Positions 9,040 through 20,030 of a stretch of DNA of 64,000 nucleotides are shown here, piece after piece (position 1 is the stretch's first letter; each line of letters starts with the position of its first letter). The stretch is from Plotosus lineatus (lineage: Eukaryota; Chordata; Actinopteri; Siluriformes; Plotosidae): NCBI GenBank assembly GCA_024760905.1, contig CM045746.1, forward strand, positions 8,754,466 through 8,818,465, written 5' to 3'. Made by a program: the position numbers and the translations under genes. Below the pieces are notes generated by a model that saw nothing but the letters and a program-made list of their open reading frames with translations, ran no database searches and was not told where the DNA came from.

Positions 9040-9600
9040 CCAGTGTAACAGCTGTTGAGAGTTTGCCACACTGTTGTATGCATGACCTCGTAACTGCCTA
9101 TGATTGGCCAGTGATGGCTTTAAGTGACAGCGAAGAGAGAGTACCTTGTCCCTTACCTATTGCACTTTCCCTCACTCTCTATCTCTCTGTCATCCTTGGC
9201 CTTTATTATTTATTTCAAATATTTATAGATTTTAGATATTTCATCATTTTTACACCTCCTGCTTTCCTTTGTTCTTTCACGTTGACTTCATCACAAGCTC
9301 TTCTTCCACTGTCTCTCTTTTTTCTCTCCGTGTCTATTTTCCTTGTTCACACTTCTCTGTCTCGTTTCGTCCATCTCATTCCCACTTGTTCTCAACACTG
9401 TCGACTTTTCTTTCCATCTTTCCTTTCCTATTGTCCGTACCCCATTATGCTTTATCTCCATATTTCAGTTTATTCCTTTCCTTGCCTCTGTCCTTTACTT
9501 TCCTCCTGCATTATCTTTCCCTTTCTCCCCTTTTCACTTCTCTTTCTTCATCTCCTTTTGTGTTATCCTTCACTTCCTCCTGTGTAAAACACAATGATGG
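9040..9600. other. Pyrimidine-rich non-coding stretch
   Basis: The plus strand is strongly C/T-biased from about 9150 to 9590. Several frames are open (up to 243 codons), but translations are Leu/Ser/Phe-rich low complexity with no domain. Confidence 0.5.
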
Positions 9601-9623
9601 GTCCCATTACACCATTACAGACC

Positions 9624-9624
9624 A

Positions 9625-9708
<84 letters not shown>
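9624..9708. repeat. (CA)n microsatellite, about 85 bp
   Basis: An uninterrupted CA array of over 40 units. Confidence 0.95.
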
Positions 9709-9848
9709 CCCTGCCCATAAGGAAAGTCCCTGTCATGCTGCTTTATCCTTTATCCTGCTGATAACGACACCCACTGTTAAGAACACGCCTAAAGATGCTT
9801 ATCAAGAGCAGAACAACAACTCATGTTTAATCTAATGGCAATATCCAT

Positions 9849-9858
9849 TGTGTGTGTT

Positions 9859-9909
<51 letters not shown>

Positions 9910-9910
9910 T
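9849..9910. repeat. (GT)n with TTTG interruptions and (GA)n end
   Basis: GT array with two TTTG interruptions, ending in GAGAGAGAGA. It is in opposite orientation to the CA array at 9624-9708. Confidence 0.85.
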
Positions 9911-10050
9911 GTGGGTGTGTCTCACACACCCATGTCACAGCTATGTCATGTATGTTATTGTAAACAACACAGAGCATATTCTCTTAAGATTACAACCTTT
10001 AGAACGCAAACTTATCCTGGAACAAAATGTGTATAGAACTGTAATGATGT

Positions 10051-10290
10051 ACAGAATTGAATAGGCCACGCCTTCCTTACTGAGACTGAGGCACAGAATC
10101 ACACAGGCCATGCTTCCTTTAGTACAACTGATATAAAGTACAATACAGAATTAAACAAGCCACACCTTCACTGAAACTAAAACAGAATTAAACAAGCCAC
10201 ACCTCTTTCACAGCAACTGATATACAGAATTAAACAGGCCATGCCTACTTCACTGTGATTGACATACAGAATCATGGAGGCCACCTTTAA
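10051..10290. repeat. Degenerate minisatellite, about 42-bp unit, six copies
   Basis: Each unit starts ACAGAAT(T/C)(A/G)AA or similar, continues with CA(G/A)GCCA(C/T)(A/G)CC and ends in a variable CACTGNNACTGA stretch. Starts are seen near 10051, 10093, 10143, 10182, 10224 and 10266. It is non-coding and diverged. Confidence 0.7.
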
Positions 10291-10347
10291 TTTAGCTGAC
10301 AGGTAAAAAAAATTAGAGGGCTTGTCTCCTCCACTGTGACTTACTGT

Positions 10348-10348
<1 letters not shown>

Positions 10349-10414
<66 letters not shown>

Positions 10415-10454
10415 ATTTGTGTTTGCATGTGTGTGTGTGAGAATTTGTGTTTGC

Positions 10455-10507
<53 letters not shown>

Positions 10508-10552
10508 AATGTGTTTGCTTGTGTGTATGTGAGAGAATTTGTGTTTGCTTGT

Positions 10553-10590
<38 letters not shown>

Positions 10591-10603
10591 ATTTGTGTTT
10601 GCT

Positions 10604-10634
<31 letters not shown>

Positions 10635-10647
10635 ATTTGTGTTTGCT

Positions 10648-10680
<33 letters not shown>

Positions 10681-10702
10681 ATTTGTGTTTGCTTGTGTGT
10701 GT
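10349..10702. repeat. Higher-order (GT)n / GAGAATTTGTGTTTGCTTG minisatellite
   Basis: (GT)n blocks of varying length are separated by a repeated element, GA tract then GAATTTGTGTTTGCTTG, about seven times. The conserved spacer shows that the spacer plus its GT block duplicated as one unit, rather than independent microsatellites arising. Confidence 0.85.
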
Positions 10703-10814
10703 GTTTTCTCCTTTAGCACTCTGAAAACAGGAAGAGGATCAGTCTGCCAGATGGAATGCATGACGCAAGACTGGGCCTTGAAACAAAAGGCCCTGAACAC
10801 AGCAGCCTCACTGA

Positions 10815-10862
10815 CTCTCTCTCTCTCTCTCTCTCACTCACACACACACACACACACACACA
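10815..10862. repeat. (CT)n-(CA)n microsatellite
   Basis: A CT tract runs into a CA tract. Confidence 0.9.
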
Positions 10863-10942
10863 GAGAATATATAAAGAAAGAGATCGAGAAAGAGAAGGAA
10901 CAGTTCTGATGGGATATAAAACACCTAATGTTCTGGTAACAA

Positions 10943-11156
10943 ACACACTGTCTATGGTGAGAGGTTCATGTAAAAGAACCATTGCTGACTTTTGTAAAGA
11001 GTAGCTGCAAAGTCATCAGCGTGTTTCTGTGCCTTGCTAAAGGGTTGTGACAGGAAGGGCATCCGAAGTAAAAAACCCATGCCAAATCAAATGTGCAAAT
11101 CAGATGATTCGCTGTGGCGACTCCCGAGAAAGGGAAAAAGCCGTAAGGAAGAAAGA
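10943..11156 (+). mobile_element. SINE-1, RTE tail (tail A), 5'-truncated
   Basis: It starts in the SINE-1 body at CTGTCTATGGTGAGAGGTTC and passes CAGCGTGTTTCTG. The RTE 5' UTR-like piece follows (GTGACAGGAAGGGCATCCGA, then CCATGCCAAATC), and then the RTE 3' end piece (GATGATTCGCTGTGGCGACT). The tRNA head is absent. Confidence 0.85.
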
Positions 11157-11159
11157 AAT

Positions 11160-11218
11160 ATACACACACACATACTGTATATACATTATATATACACACA
11201 CACACACACATAATATAC

Positions 11219-11286
<68 letters not shown>

Positions 11287-11330
11287 CACACACATAATAT
11301 ACATTATATATATATATATATATATGTTTG
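11160..11330. repeat. (CA)n and (TA)n array with a duplicated module
   Basis: The module CACACATAATATACATTATA occurs twice (about 11206 and 11289), each time followed by (TA)n. A local duplication carried the TA array with it. Confidence 0.85.
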
Positions 11331-11334
11331 AATT

Positions 11335-11527
11335 AGTGTACATTTCAATTTAAACACACACACACACACATCAATTATCTGATTTCTATTAAATGTTTTT
11401 TATACCTGTTAAAGTTAATAAGTTTACCTGTACACCGCTTTTACACTATAAATAAATAAATATAGCTACAGAAAGTGTCTGAGGGGCTGCAAACAATACT
11501 GAGCAACAGTTTCATTATTTATTTGTA

Positions 11528-11564
<37 letters not shown>

Positions 11565-12290
11565 TACAACAAATAAAACATTTCAATGCAAAAAACCTCT
11601 GTAATATAAATATTGAATTTCATAATTATATACTCTAATTTAAAATTTCTAAATATATTTGTAAAGATGATGTATTACAAATTTCTGATTATTTCCTTTA
11701 CAATTTTTTCCTTTACCGGTGCAATAATTGTTTTATTATTACTAGTAAAATACAGGTGCACACTATTTAGTATATATTTAATTGTATCAGTTTTATATTT
11801 AAATAAGTACAAATACAACTAATAATAAAAATATTAAAATCAATCTGTCAAAGTTACATCATTACTGCATATCTGGGGTGGTTTCGAACATGAACATTAT
11901 CACAGCATGTACTTTAAATTTTATAATTTGCTCTGGCGCCCTTCATCGTGTCACCCTCCATGTGTAAATAAATGTAAACTTTATTTTAATATACATCTTG
12001 TAGCACTTCCTCGACATCATGTGCGATAACTACATTTCCAGGCAAAACAATGAAATTAAGTTGTTGTTGTTGTTGTTATGAGGTAATATGTGGCACCATG
12101 TTGTGTAACCTGCTTGTCTGAGTGTTGACTCATCCCTACATGATTCCTAAGTAAACAAAAACACTCTGCTCTACTATTATGCAATATTTAATTACATTTT
12201 AATAACCGCTACCGGCCTTGTAATAGTGATATAATAATACTAGGATATAAATAAAGCGTGTTTATTTTGTCAATTATGGTCGTGTCCTAA
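11335..12290. other. AT-rich stretch with (AAT)n and (TTG)n
   Basis: It contains (AAT)12 at 11529-11564 and (TTG)6 near 12060. The ORFs are AT-driven and show no motif. No gene is supported. Confidence 0.55.
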
Positions 12291-12294
12291 CATT

Positions 12295-12450
12295 GACTCT
12301 CAGAGAACTATAGGGCGCAAACTAGAGTGCGTGGAGTGCACGCGGGTCGCCATGGTTACAGGCAGACGCGCGCACTCGCGCGTGCTGAAAGTGGGAAATG
12401 AGTGCGAATGCTAATGAGTATTAGCCAGCGCGCGCTGCTTGTCAATAAAC
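12295..12450. promoter_or_regulatory. CpG-rich block with RFX X-box-like site, candidate promoter
   Basis: CpGs cluster here against an AT-rich background (GTGCACGCGGGTCGCC, GACGCGCGCACTCGCGCGTG, CAGCGCGCGCTGC). GTCGCCATGGTTAC at 12346-12359 is close to the RFX X-box palindrome GTTGCCATGGNAAC. No coding exon adjoins it. It could be the upstream 5' UTR/promoter of the minus-strand klf3-like gene, about 7 kb before the first coding exon, or of an unseen gene. This is inferred from base composition and one motif. Confidence 0.4.
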
Positions 12451-12904
12451 AAAATTTGTGAATTTTAACGGAGTATATTTACATAAACCTGATACATTTA
12501 TATAGATAAAAACTTAATACTTCAGCAACTCCTATATAAGACTATCAATCAAGCATTACAGAGCTATCTTCATATACAGTACTTTGAGTTCATTTTGAGA
12601 TGTTCGTTATTCCTGTCAGTGAAAGCCTGAGAGGAAAATAGGTGAGCAGACATATTATGAAGATAGTTTCAGGTATAAAGTGAAAAAAAAATCAACTTTT
12701 ATTTTACTCACATGTCTGGGAAAACAGTTGCGCTTCCACCCTGTTCCTGATTTAGGTGTGTTTATAATTATGATGTTATTTATAATAGTAATAGTAATAA
12801 TAATGCCCCAGACTTAAAGATGAAGGCAGAAACGGGTTGATAGAGAGCTCCGTGTTAATCTCCTGACGTCCTGAACCAGAACATTAAGTGCTCCACAAAG
12901 TTGT
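12451..12904. other. No gene recognised
   Basis: AT-rich, with a plausible plus-strand donor (AATAG|GTGAGC near 12640) but no coding partner found. Confidence 0.4.
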
Positions 12905-13075
12905 GTCACTTTCTTCTCGCCCCTACATGAAAGTACAGGCGAAGCGGGGTGGAGCAACAGGGTGTAGGCGGAGCGACATTGTGGAAGGCGGGGGTGGGGT
13001 GGGGTTGGGCGAGACGGTAGGGTGAGAGAGTGGGTGTGTCACTTCGCGTCCCCAGGAAGGAAGGAAAGGACGAAA
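12905..13075. promoter_or_regulatory. G-rich, CpG-containing block
   Basis: Contains GGCGAAGCGGGGTGGAGC, GGCGGAGCGAC and GGCGGGGGTGGGGTGGGG, typical of GC-box/CACCC-type promoter DNA. No transcript evidence is possible here, and it could equally be part of a repeat. Confidence 0.3.
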
Positions 13076-13140
13076 AAAGAGAGTTTACAGGGATCTCTCT
13101 CTCTCTCTCTCTCATGTGTATATATGTGTGTGAATACATG

Positions 13141-13445
13141 GCAGCACGGTGGCATAGTGGTCAGCACGTCTGTCTCACAGCAAGATGTTCCTGGGTTCAA
13201 TTCCCAGTTCAGGCATTTCTGTGTGGAGTTTGTATGTTTTCCCTGTTCTTTTATGGGTTTCCTCCCCCAGTCCCAAAACATGCACAGTAGGTTCATTTCT
13301 GTTCCAAATTGCCCATGAGTATCAATGGTTGTGCTAGGGTTGGCCCTGCAATGGCCTGGTGAGCTGTCCAGGGTGTACCCTGCCCTTGCCCAGAGCTGGC
13401 TCAGATGGGTACCAGCTTTCTTGTCACCCTAATTAAGATTTAGTG
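13141..13445 (+). mobile_element. SINE-3 with tail B, near full length
   Basis: Head GCACGGTGGCATAGTGGTCA, then GTCTCACAGCAAGATGTTCC and B box GGTTCAATTCC. Then the body (TGTGTGGAGTTTGTATGTTT, CAAAACATGCACAGTAGGTT) and tail B, ending AATTAAGATTTAGTGGTTCG. Confidence 0.88.
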
Positions 13446-13579
13446 GTTCGGAAGAAGAAATTGTGTATGTCATTCTTCCTGTCTTTCATGTCCAGTCCCG
13501 GCCCTGTCCCGACATCATTTTCTGTCTCATACCCTTCCTTTCTAGTTCCCTTTTGCACTATATACTGTATATTTTTTTT

Positions 13580-13580
13580 G

Positions 13581-13612
<32 letters not shown>
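13580..13612. repeat. (CT)n microsatellite
   Basis: About 16 CT units. Confidence 0.9.
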
Positions 13613-13618
<6 letters not shown>

Positions 13619-13807
13619 GTTAATTAGGCATAATTAAACAAAGACATTAACTATTAAAATGTATATTTGTCCCCTGTGGGAGTTTGATCAGTGATTTGTA
13701 TGATTTATACACAGATATAAAATTGGTGAGAAAGTAAAAGCGTACCTCCGTACTTGTGTGTGTGCGTGTGTGTGCAGAAGCTCAGCTATATTTAAATACA
13801 ATTTTCA

Positions 13808-14140
13808 GTTCAGTTCATTTTCTATAACAGCTTAATCCTAATTAGGGTCGTGGGGAGGCTAGCGCCCATCCCAGCTGATTCCGAGTGAGGGCAGAGTACA
13901 CCATGGACAGCTCGCCAGGCCATCGCAGGGTGGAAACACGCTGACGGCTTTGTTGCCTACGTTTGTCGAAAGTCAGCAGTGGTTCTTTTACATGAACCTC
14001 ACACCATAGACAGTAGGAGACATGGCCGGCCTTTGATAACCCAGTTATGTGCACTGGGGGTACAGTGGCAACTTGTGGTGAGTGAGGCTTGAACCCCCAA
14101 CCTTAGAATCAGTGAGCCAACACCTTTACCACAAGGGGAA
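13808..14140 (-). mobile_element. SINE-1, tail B, near full length
   Basis: On the plus strand, inverted tail B (CTTAATCCTAATTAGGGTCG) leads to the inverted body (AAAGTCAGCAGTGGTTCTTT, GGCCTTTGATAACCCAGTTA) and inverted head (GGCTTGAACCCCCAACCTTA). The A box is eroded. Confidence 0.82.
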
Positions 14141-14282
14141 AAAATCAGAGTGGGAGAGAACTCAACTCAGATCAAACAAAAGACGCAGGTATAAACCAAA
14201 AACCTACCATTAAAAAATATATATTGAATTACTTTGAAAATTACTCTCTCACCTCTTTGCCAAAACCACTTAGTCATATTAC

Positions 14283-14570
14283 AGCCGCTGGGAGGTTTTA
14301 AGCCGACTGCTGAGTGAAGGCAGGGGACACCTTGGAAAGTTACCCAATCTATTGCAAAGCCAAAACACCCACAGCTATTCACACTCATATCGAGGAGCAA
14401 TTTGGCACTACCAGTCAGCTAAATATGAGTGTCCTGGACTGTGGAAGGAAACCAAATTACCTGGAGGAAACCCATGCAAGCTCAGGGGAAATATGTACAC
14501 AGAAACACCCTCATCAATCGTCGGACTCAATGTCAGAAGCGTCTTGCTGTGTGGCAGGAATGTAACTATT
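14283..14570 (-). mobile_element. SINE-3, old copy
   Basis: Diverged but in order: tail B, ATTCACACTCATATCGAGGA, GGACTGTGGAAGGAAACC and an inverted head remnant. Confidence 0.6.
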
Positions 14571-14609
14571 AAAAAAACAACAAAATCTTGCCATATTAGC
14601 AAGCTACAT

Positions 14610-17263
14610 CTTCTTCTTCTTCTTTTCCTTTCGGCTTTTCCCTTCAGGGGTCGCCACAGCGAATCATCTGCCTCCATCTTACCCTATCCTCTGCATCATC
14701 TTCTCTTACACTAACTACCTTCATATCCTCCTTCACCACATCCATAAATCTTCTCTTTGGTCTTTCTCTAGGCCTTCTGCCTGGTAGTTCCAACCTCAGT
14801 ATCCTACTACCAATAATCTCAATATCCCACCTCAGTACATGTCCAAACCATCTCAATCTAGCCTCTCTGACTTTGTCTCCAAAGCCTCTTTCTTGTGCTG
14901 TCCCTCTGATATATTCATTCCTGATCCTATCCATCCTCATTACTCCCAAAGAGAACCTCAACATTTTCATCTTTGCTACCTCCAGCTCTGCCTCCTGTCT
15001 TTTTCCCAGGACCACTGTTTCTAAACCATACAACATCGCCGGCCTCAACACCATCTTGTACACTTTTCCCTTCATTCTTGCCAATACCTTCCTATCACAC
15101 GTCACACCGGACACTTTTCTCCAATCATTCCAACCAGCCTGCACACACTTCTTCACCTCTTTTCCACACTCTCCATTGCTCTGGATTGTTGAGCCTAAGT
15201 ACTTAAAATCCTCCACCTTCTTTATCTCTGCTTCCTGTAACTTCGGCGTTCCTTTTGGGTCCTTGTCGTTCACACACATGTATTCTGTCTTACTGGGGCT
15301 AACCTTCATTCCTCTCCTTTCCAAGGTATACCTCCACCTCTCTAGATTTTCCTGCACTTGTTCTCTGCTCTCACTACAGATCACAGTGTCATCTGCAAAC
15401 ATCATAGTCCATGATGAATCTTGTCTAACCTCGTCTGTCAGCCTGTCCATCACCACAGCAAATAAGAACGGGCTCAGAGCTGACCCTTGATGCAGTCCCA
15501 CCTTCACCTTAAACTCTTCTCTCACACCGACAGCACACCTCACCACTGTCTTGCATCTCTCATACATGTCCTGCACCACTCTAACATACTTCTCTGCCAC
15601 TCCAGACTTCATCATGCAATACCACAGTTCCCCTCTTGGCACCCTGTCATATCCTTTCTCCAGATCCACAAAGGCACAATGCAGCTCTATCTGACCTTCT
15701 CTGTACTTCTCTATTAACATCCTCAAAGCAAACACTGCATCTGTGGTGATCTTTCTCAAACTGTTGTTCACAAATGCTGACCTCTGCCCTTCGTCTAGCT
15801 TCCGCTATTCTTTCCCATAACTTCATCGTATGGCTCATCAACTTTATCCCTCTGTAGTTGCCACAACTCTGCACATCTCCCTTGTTCTTAAAAATAGGCA
15901 CCAGCACACTTCTCCTCCATTCCTCCGGCATCCCCTCACTCTCAACATACCTTGTTGAATGTTTTGTCAGAAAATCAACTGATACGTCTCCTAGACACTT
16001 CCATACCTCTATACCTCTGTCTTTATTTCATCAGTACCAACTGCCTTTCCACTCTTCATCCTCTTCAATGGCCTCCTCACTTTACTCTTACTCATCTATG
16101 CTACTTCCTAGTCTTCAACGGTCATCTCTTCTACTCTTTTTTCTTTCTCATTTTCCTGATTCATCAGCTCTTCAAAGTACTCTTTCTCTCTTCCCAGCAC
16201 ACTTCTATCATCAGTCAATACATTTCCCTCTCTGTCCTTAATCACTCTAACTTGCTGCACGTCATTCCCATCTCTATTTCTCTGCTGTGCCAACCTGTTT
16301 AAATCATTTTCTCCCTCTTTACTTTCCAACCGAGCATACAAGTCATCATATGCCCTCTGTTTGGCCTTTGACACCGCTACCTTTGCCTTATGCTGTGTCT
16401 CCCTGTACTCCTGTTTACTCTCTTCGGTCCGCTCAATGTCCCACTTCTTCTTAGCTCACCTCTTCCTTTGTAGACACTCCTGCACTTCCGCATTCCACCG
16501 CCAAGTCTCCTTATCTACTTTCCTTCCAGATGACACACCACGTACTCTCTTACCTGGCTCTCTGATCACATTAGCTGTAGTTGTCCAGTCATCTGGAAGC
16601 ACTTCCTGACCACCCCAAGCCTGTTTCAACTCCTCCTTGAAAATAACAAAAGTCTTCCTTTTTCAGATTCCACCTCTGGGGGTACTCTGCATCACTTCAT
16701 CTAACTCACTCTAGAATCTCTCTCTCTCCTAGCTCACATCCTGCCTGTGGGGCATAAGCGCTAACAACATTGAACATCACACCTTCAATTTCCAACTTGA
16801 GACTCATCACTCTGTCTGACACTCTTTTCACTTCTAGAACATTCCTGACAAACCATAACAGCTTGAACCCTGCTCCTAAGCTTCTATCCTTGCTATCCTT
16901 CCACCTGCTCTCCTGAACACACAGTATGCCCACCTTACTCCTCTGCATCATGTCAGCCAGCTCTCTACCGTTTCCTATCATAGTTCCAACATTCAAAGTC
17001 CCACGCTTCCCACCTCTCCTTCTTCAACCACAACAGTAGTCCAATTTCCACCAGCACCCTGTTGGTTCACAGCACTGATGACGGTCGTTGTTAACCCAGG
17101 ACTTGACCGATCCGGTATGGAATTCTTATTTTTGACTCGCATGTTATATGTGGCATTGGTTTTACGCTGGATGCCCTTTCTGACACAACCCTCTGCATTT
17201 ATCCGGGCTTGGGACCGGCGTGAGGATGAACACTGGCTTGTGCCCCCCCCTCATGGCTGCATT
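14610..17263 (-). mobile_element. RTE LINE copy A, both ends present, internally deleted
   Basis: The 3' end (CTTCTTCTTCTTCTTTTCC on the plus strand) and the 5' end (CCTCATGGCTGCATT complement form) are both retained. The element is about 2.65 kb, against 3.15 kb for full copies. About 330 bp is missing inside the endonuclease region at about 16672, where GGTG is shared by both deletion edges. Flanks ATTAGCAAGCTACAT (14595-14609) and ATTATCGAGCTACAT (17264-17278) look like an old 15-bp target-site duplication with three mismatches. No closer relative is nested in it. Confidence 0.88.
14644..16996 (-). pseudogene. RTE ORF remnant of copy A (endonuclease part, RT, C-terminus)
   Basis: N-terminal endonuclease remnants are NVGTM...RELADMMQRSKV and CVQESRWK, at 16996 downwards. 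The catalytic core between the AYAPQAG motif and the linker is deleted. The RT part holds VPIFKNKGDVQSCGNYRG, FVDLEKGYDRVPRGELW (motif A), GLHQGSALSPFLFAVVMD (motif B) and MMFADDTVICS (motif C, both Asp present). The C-terminus ends RWRQMIRCGDP and stop. Frameshifts separate 14644-15771, 15647-15931 and 16108-16374, and the RT fingers are damaged near 15770. It cannot encode an active protein. Confidence 0.85.
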
Positions 17264-17324
17264 ATTATCGAGCTACATAAACAACATAATAACAGCATAG
17301 GCAAATGTCCTTTCACAATATTAG

Positions 17325-17590
17325 TGGGCGAGGGCAGAGCACACTCTGGACAGCTCGTCAGGCCATCGTAGGGCAGAAACACGTTGACGGCTATACAGCT
17401 ACTCTTGACAAAGGTTAGCCGTGGTTCTTTTAAACCTGTCACCACAGACAATCAGAGGCATGGAAGGCCTTTGATAGACCAGTTAGCTGCACTGGAGTCA
17501 GCAGTGACATTCTGTTGATGGTGGGGCTGAACCAAAAACTTTGCAATCAGTAATCCAGCATTTTACCACCGAGCCATCACTGTCTTCACA
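17325..17590 (-). mobile_element. SINE-1 copy, tail truncated
   Basis: On the plus strand: inverted tail B start (CACACTCTGGACAGCTCGTC), body (GACGGCTATACAGCTACTC, GCCTTTGATAGACCAGTTAG) and head remnant. Diverged. Confidence 0.7.
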
Positions 17591-18955
17591 AAATTACTAA
17601 AATTTCAAACTAAATAACCAGTTACTTTCCAAGCTAATGATTCTCCCCATTTTCTCCCTCATTAAGTTTGTATCTATTTCCCACACATCAGGTATTGCCT
17701 TCCCTATCACATGACCACCACCCATCAGGGAGGGGTAAAATCATATATACGACCTTCTGTGATATTCAGTGCTAGCCGTCTTCCTCTTTTTGAACTGCGG
17801 CACCATGCGTATATGATTGCGGTCTAACACACTCAGAGAAAAAGCACTTTCTGCTCCTCCTCGTACGAATGAGCTCACAGATGCTCATGATTGGCTGGTG
17901 ATCACTGTGAGTGTCAAGAACTGGAACTGAACTTCGATATCTGGATTAATAGTCACACACGTTGTCGATGTGCCACCTTGGAAGGTCATGATTCTTAATA
18001 TTATGCATTCAGGTTTACCACTTTAATGTAATAGTGTACTAGTAACACTCCCAAACTATTCTCTCACTTACCCCTCATCTGACATTTACAAAAAAAGGTG
18101 AATATATGGGGAACAGTATAAACTTTCTGGAATTCTTGGATCAATCCACTTTTTGGTGACAAAGATCAGAGACAGCTGGTAAATAGATAGTCACAGCATA
18201 ATCGTCAGATATTTGAGAAGTTTGCAGCAAGTAGTTAGAGAGCAGGTTGTGAAATGAATTTCCACCGAATTTCTTTTCTTCAAACAGTAAAATTTCACCA
18301 AAAAGTAAAAAAAATAAATAAATAAAAAATTGTTGAATTTAGTTCATGCCAATTTCACCAGCTTTTACAGAATATTTGCTTTTGGTGAGATATCCCTTTT
18401 GCCAGTTAGCACTTGTGTCATACTTCTATAGTCTTTATATTGTTTAACTATACGTAAATGAACAAAGACAGTGCAGACCTCCACCAAGGTAGAGCAGTCT
18501 CATCTTTACATGGGTTACAGGAGCAGATGTAGAGTTATAGTGCCTTCCTTTTGACCTGCGACATAATTATTTTTGAGCTCTGTGTTTTTTCCTCCGTCTG
18601 AGTGATTTCCATCTCCTTGCCCATACAATGTTAAAAATATAATGTTATTGTCATACAGTGTTTAAAATACCCTTTAAATCTGTCCTGTATCCAGATCATG
18701 TTTAAAATTTAATTTATTATTTGTTGGCCCAAGACCCATTAGTTTTTTGAGTTATTGTGGTCACCGACAAACACACATCTCATAACCTAGAGTGAAGGTA
18801 ATAACAAAGTCAATGCTAGAGATGGTGCTAATATTTTCTGGAAGGAGAACTCTTATTTGTAGAAAGTTCTGGAAAGTCCATGTTGTGAGGTTGATTAATG
18901 TAGCATTGGGTAAAATAGTGCTATATTGCATCATATCCAACATCACACATACAAA
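17591..18955. other. No gene recognised; possible decayed transposon piece
   Basis: Mostly unique. GACCTCCACCAAGGT near 18477 and an imperfect inverted ACCTTCACTCTAGGT near 18800 could be the ends of a small non-autonomous DNA element, but the match is poor. No coding support. Confidence 0.35.
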
Positions 18956-19106
18956 CACACACACACACCAGCGACAAGCAGAGTCATGCACATATAGATA
19001 CACCCAGAGCCGTAAGCACACCCTCTCATACCTCACACATTCTCAGCTCTTATACCTTTCAACTCATTTTATATACAGTCATTCTATACACACACACACG
19101 CACACG

Positions 19107-19136
<30 letters not shown>
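18956..19136. repeat. Scattered (CA)n tracts
   Basis: (CA)n at about 18956-18968 and a longer CA/CG-interrupted array at 19088-19136. Confidence 0.8.
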
Positions 19137-19137
<1 letters not shown>

Positions 19138-19436
19138 CTATATATATTATTACATGCAATGTATTTACTGGCTTAATGGACACAGCGCAAACAGGCGTGG
19201 ACTTGTCTGTGAGCGCTTAAACACAAAACACACCCAGGTCTTAATCCTGATTCATACACTTCATTTTGTCTTGTTTCGACCCGATAAAGCTGATTTATGC
19301 AAATAAGTCATGACGTTATTTCCAGACAGACTTTTAAAGTGAGACATGTGTACAGAAAATATTCCCTGGAACAAGTTGTGAAAATGTTGTACAGAGAACA
19401 GCATAAATGTAAATGTTGAAGGAACGTTTTTATGTT

Positions 19437-19640
19437 TAATCATCATCATCATCATCGTTTTCCCGACGCTGGAGCCTTTGCTCCTCAGGGTGCACTCATT
19501 GGGTCCATCATCATTCTCCTGAGCTGCTGGGCAACTATTCCTAGCAGTCCCTCCAATGTCTTCCAAATTTTAGATCGTTCATCAAAAAGGACCTGTTTTC
19601 GCATATCCCCGTTACTCATCTGGCAGATATGAGCAAAGTA
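19437..19640 (-). other. Unidentified open frame ending in (ATG)n
   Basis: Read minus, a frame open for about 50 codons includes VLFDERSKIWKTLEGLLGIV and AQQLRRMMMDPMSAP, then a stop and (GATGAT)n at 19437-19457. A 3'-terminal trinucleotide array behind a coding remnant is typical of some LINEs, but I do not recognise the family. Confidence 0.3.
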
Positions 19641-19674
19641 CTTTAACTACTGTGTCTCAGTCACAATATAACAT

Positions 19675-20018
19675 CGGGCAGTGGTGGTCTTGTGGTATAG
19701 GGCACTGGATCGCTGATCCAAAAGTTGGGGGTTCGAGTCCCGCTCTCCACAAGGTTGTCACTGTCCCCCCCAGTGCAGCTAACTGGGTTATCAAAGGTGG
19801 GCCATGTCTCTCACTGTCTATGGTGAGAGGCATGTAAAAGAACCATTGCTGATTTTCGACAAGAGTAGGCTGCAAAGCCATCAGCGTGTTTCCACCCTGC
19901 GATGGCCTGGCGAGCTGTCCAGGGTGTACTCTGCCCTTGCCCAAAGTTGGCTGGGATGAGCACCAGCCTCCCCGCGACCCAAATTAGGATTAAGCGGTTA
20001 CAGAAAATGATGAACTGA
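19675..20018 (+). mobile_element. SINE-1, tail B, full length with TSD
   Basis: Head with A box TGGTCTTGTGGTATAGGG and a perfect B box GGTTCGAGTCC, full body, tail B. Flanked by ACAATATAACAT at 19663-19674 and 20019-20030. This duplication and the flanking sequence are the same as around 5964-6305. Confidence 0.92.
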
Positions 20019-20030
20019 ACAATATAACAT

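Noticed and set aside
10349..10702. CRISPR-like regularly spaced repeats
   Set aside because: Spacers are GT microsatellite of variable length in a vertebrate genome; no CRISPR features.
18473..18800. Small inverted-repeat DNA transposon
   Set aside because: Termini match imperfectly and no TSD was found; mentioned only as a possibility in the feature list.
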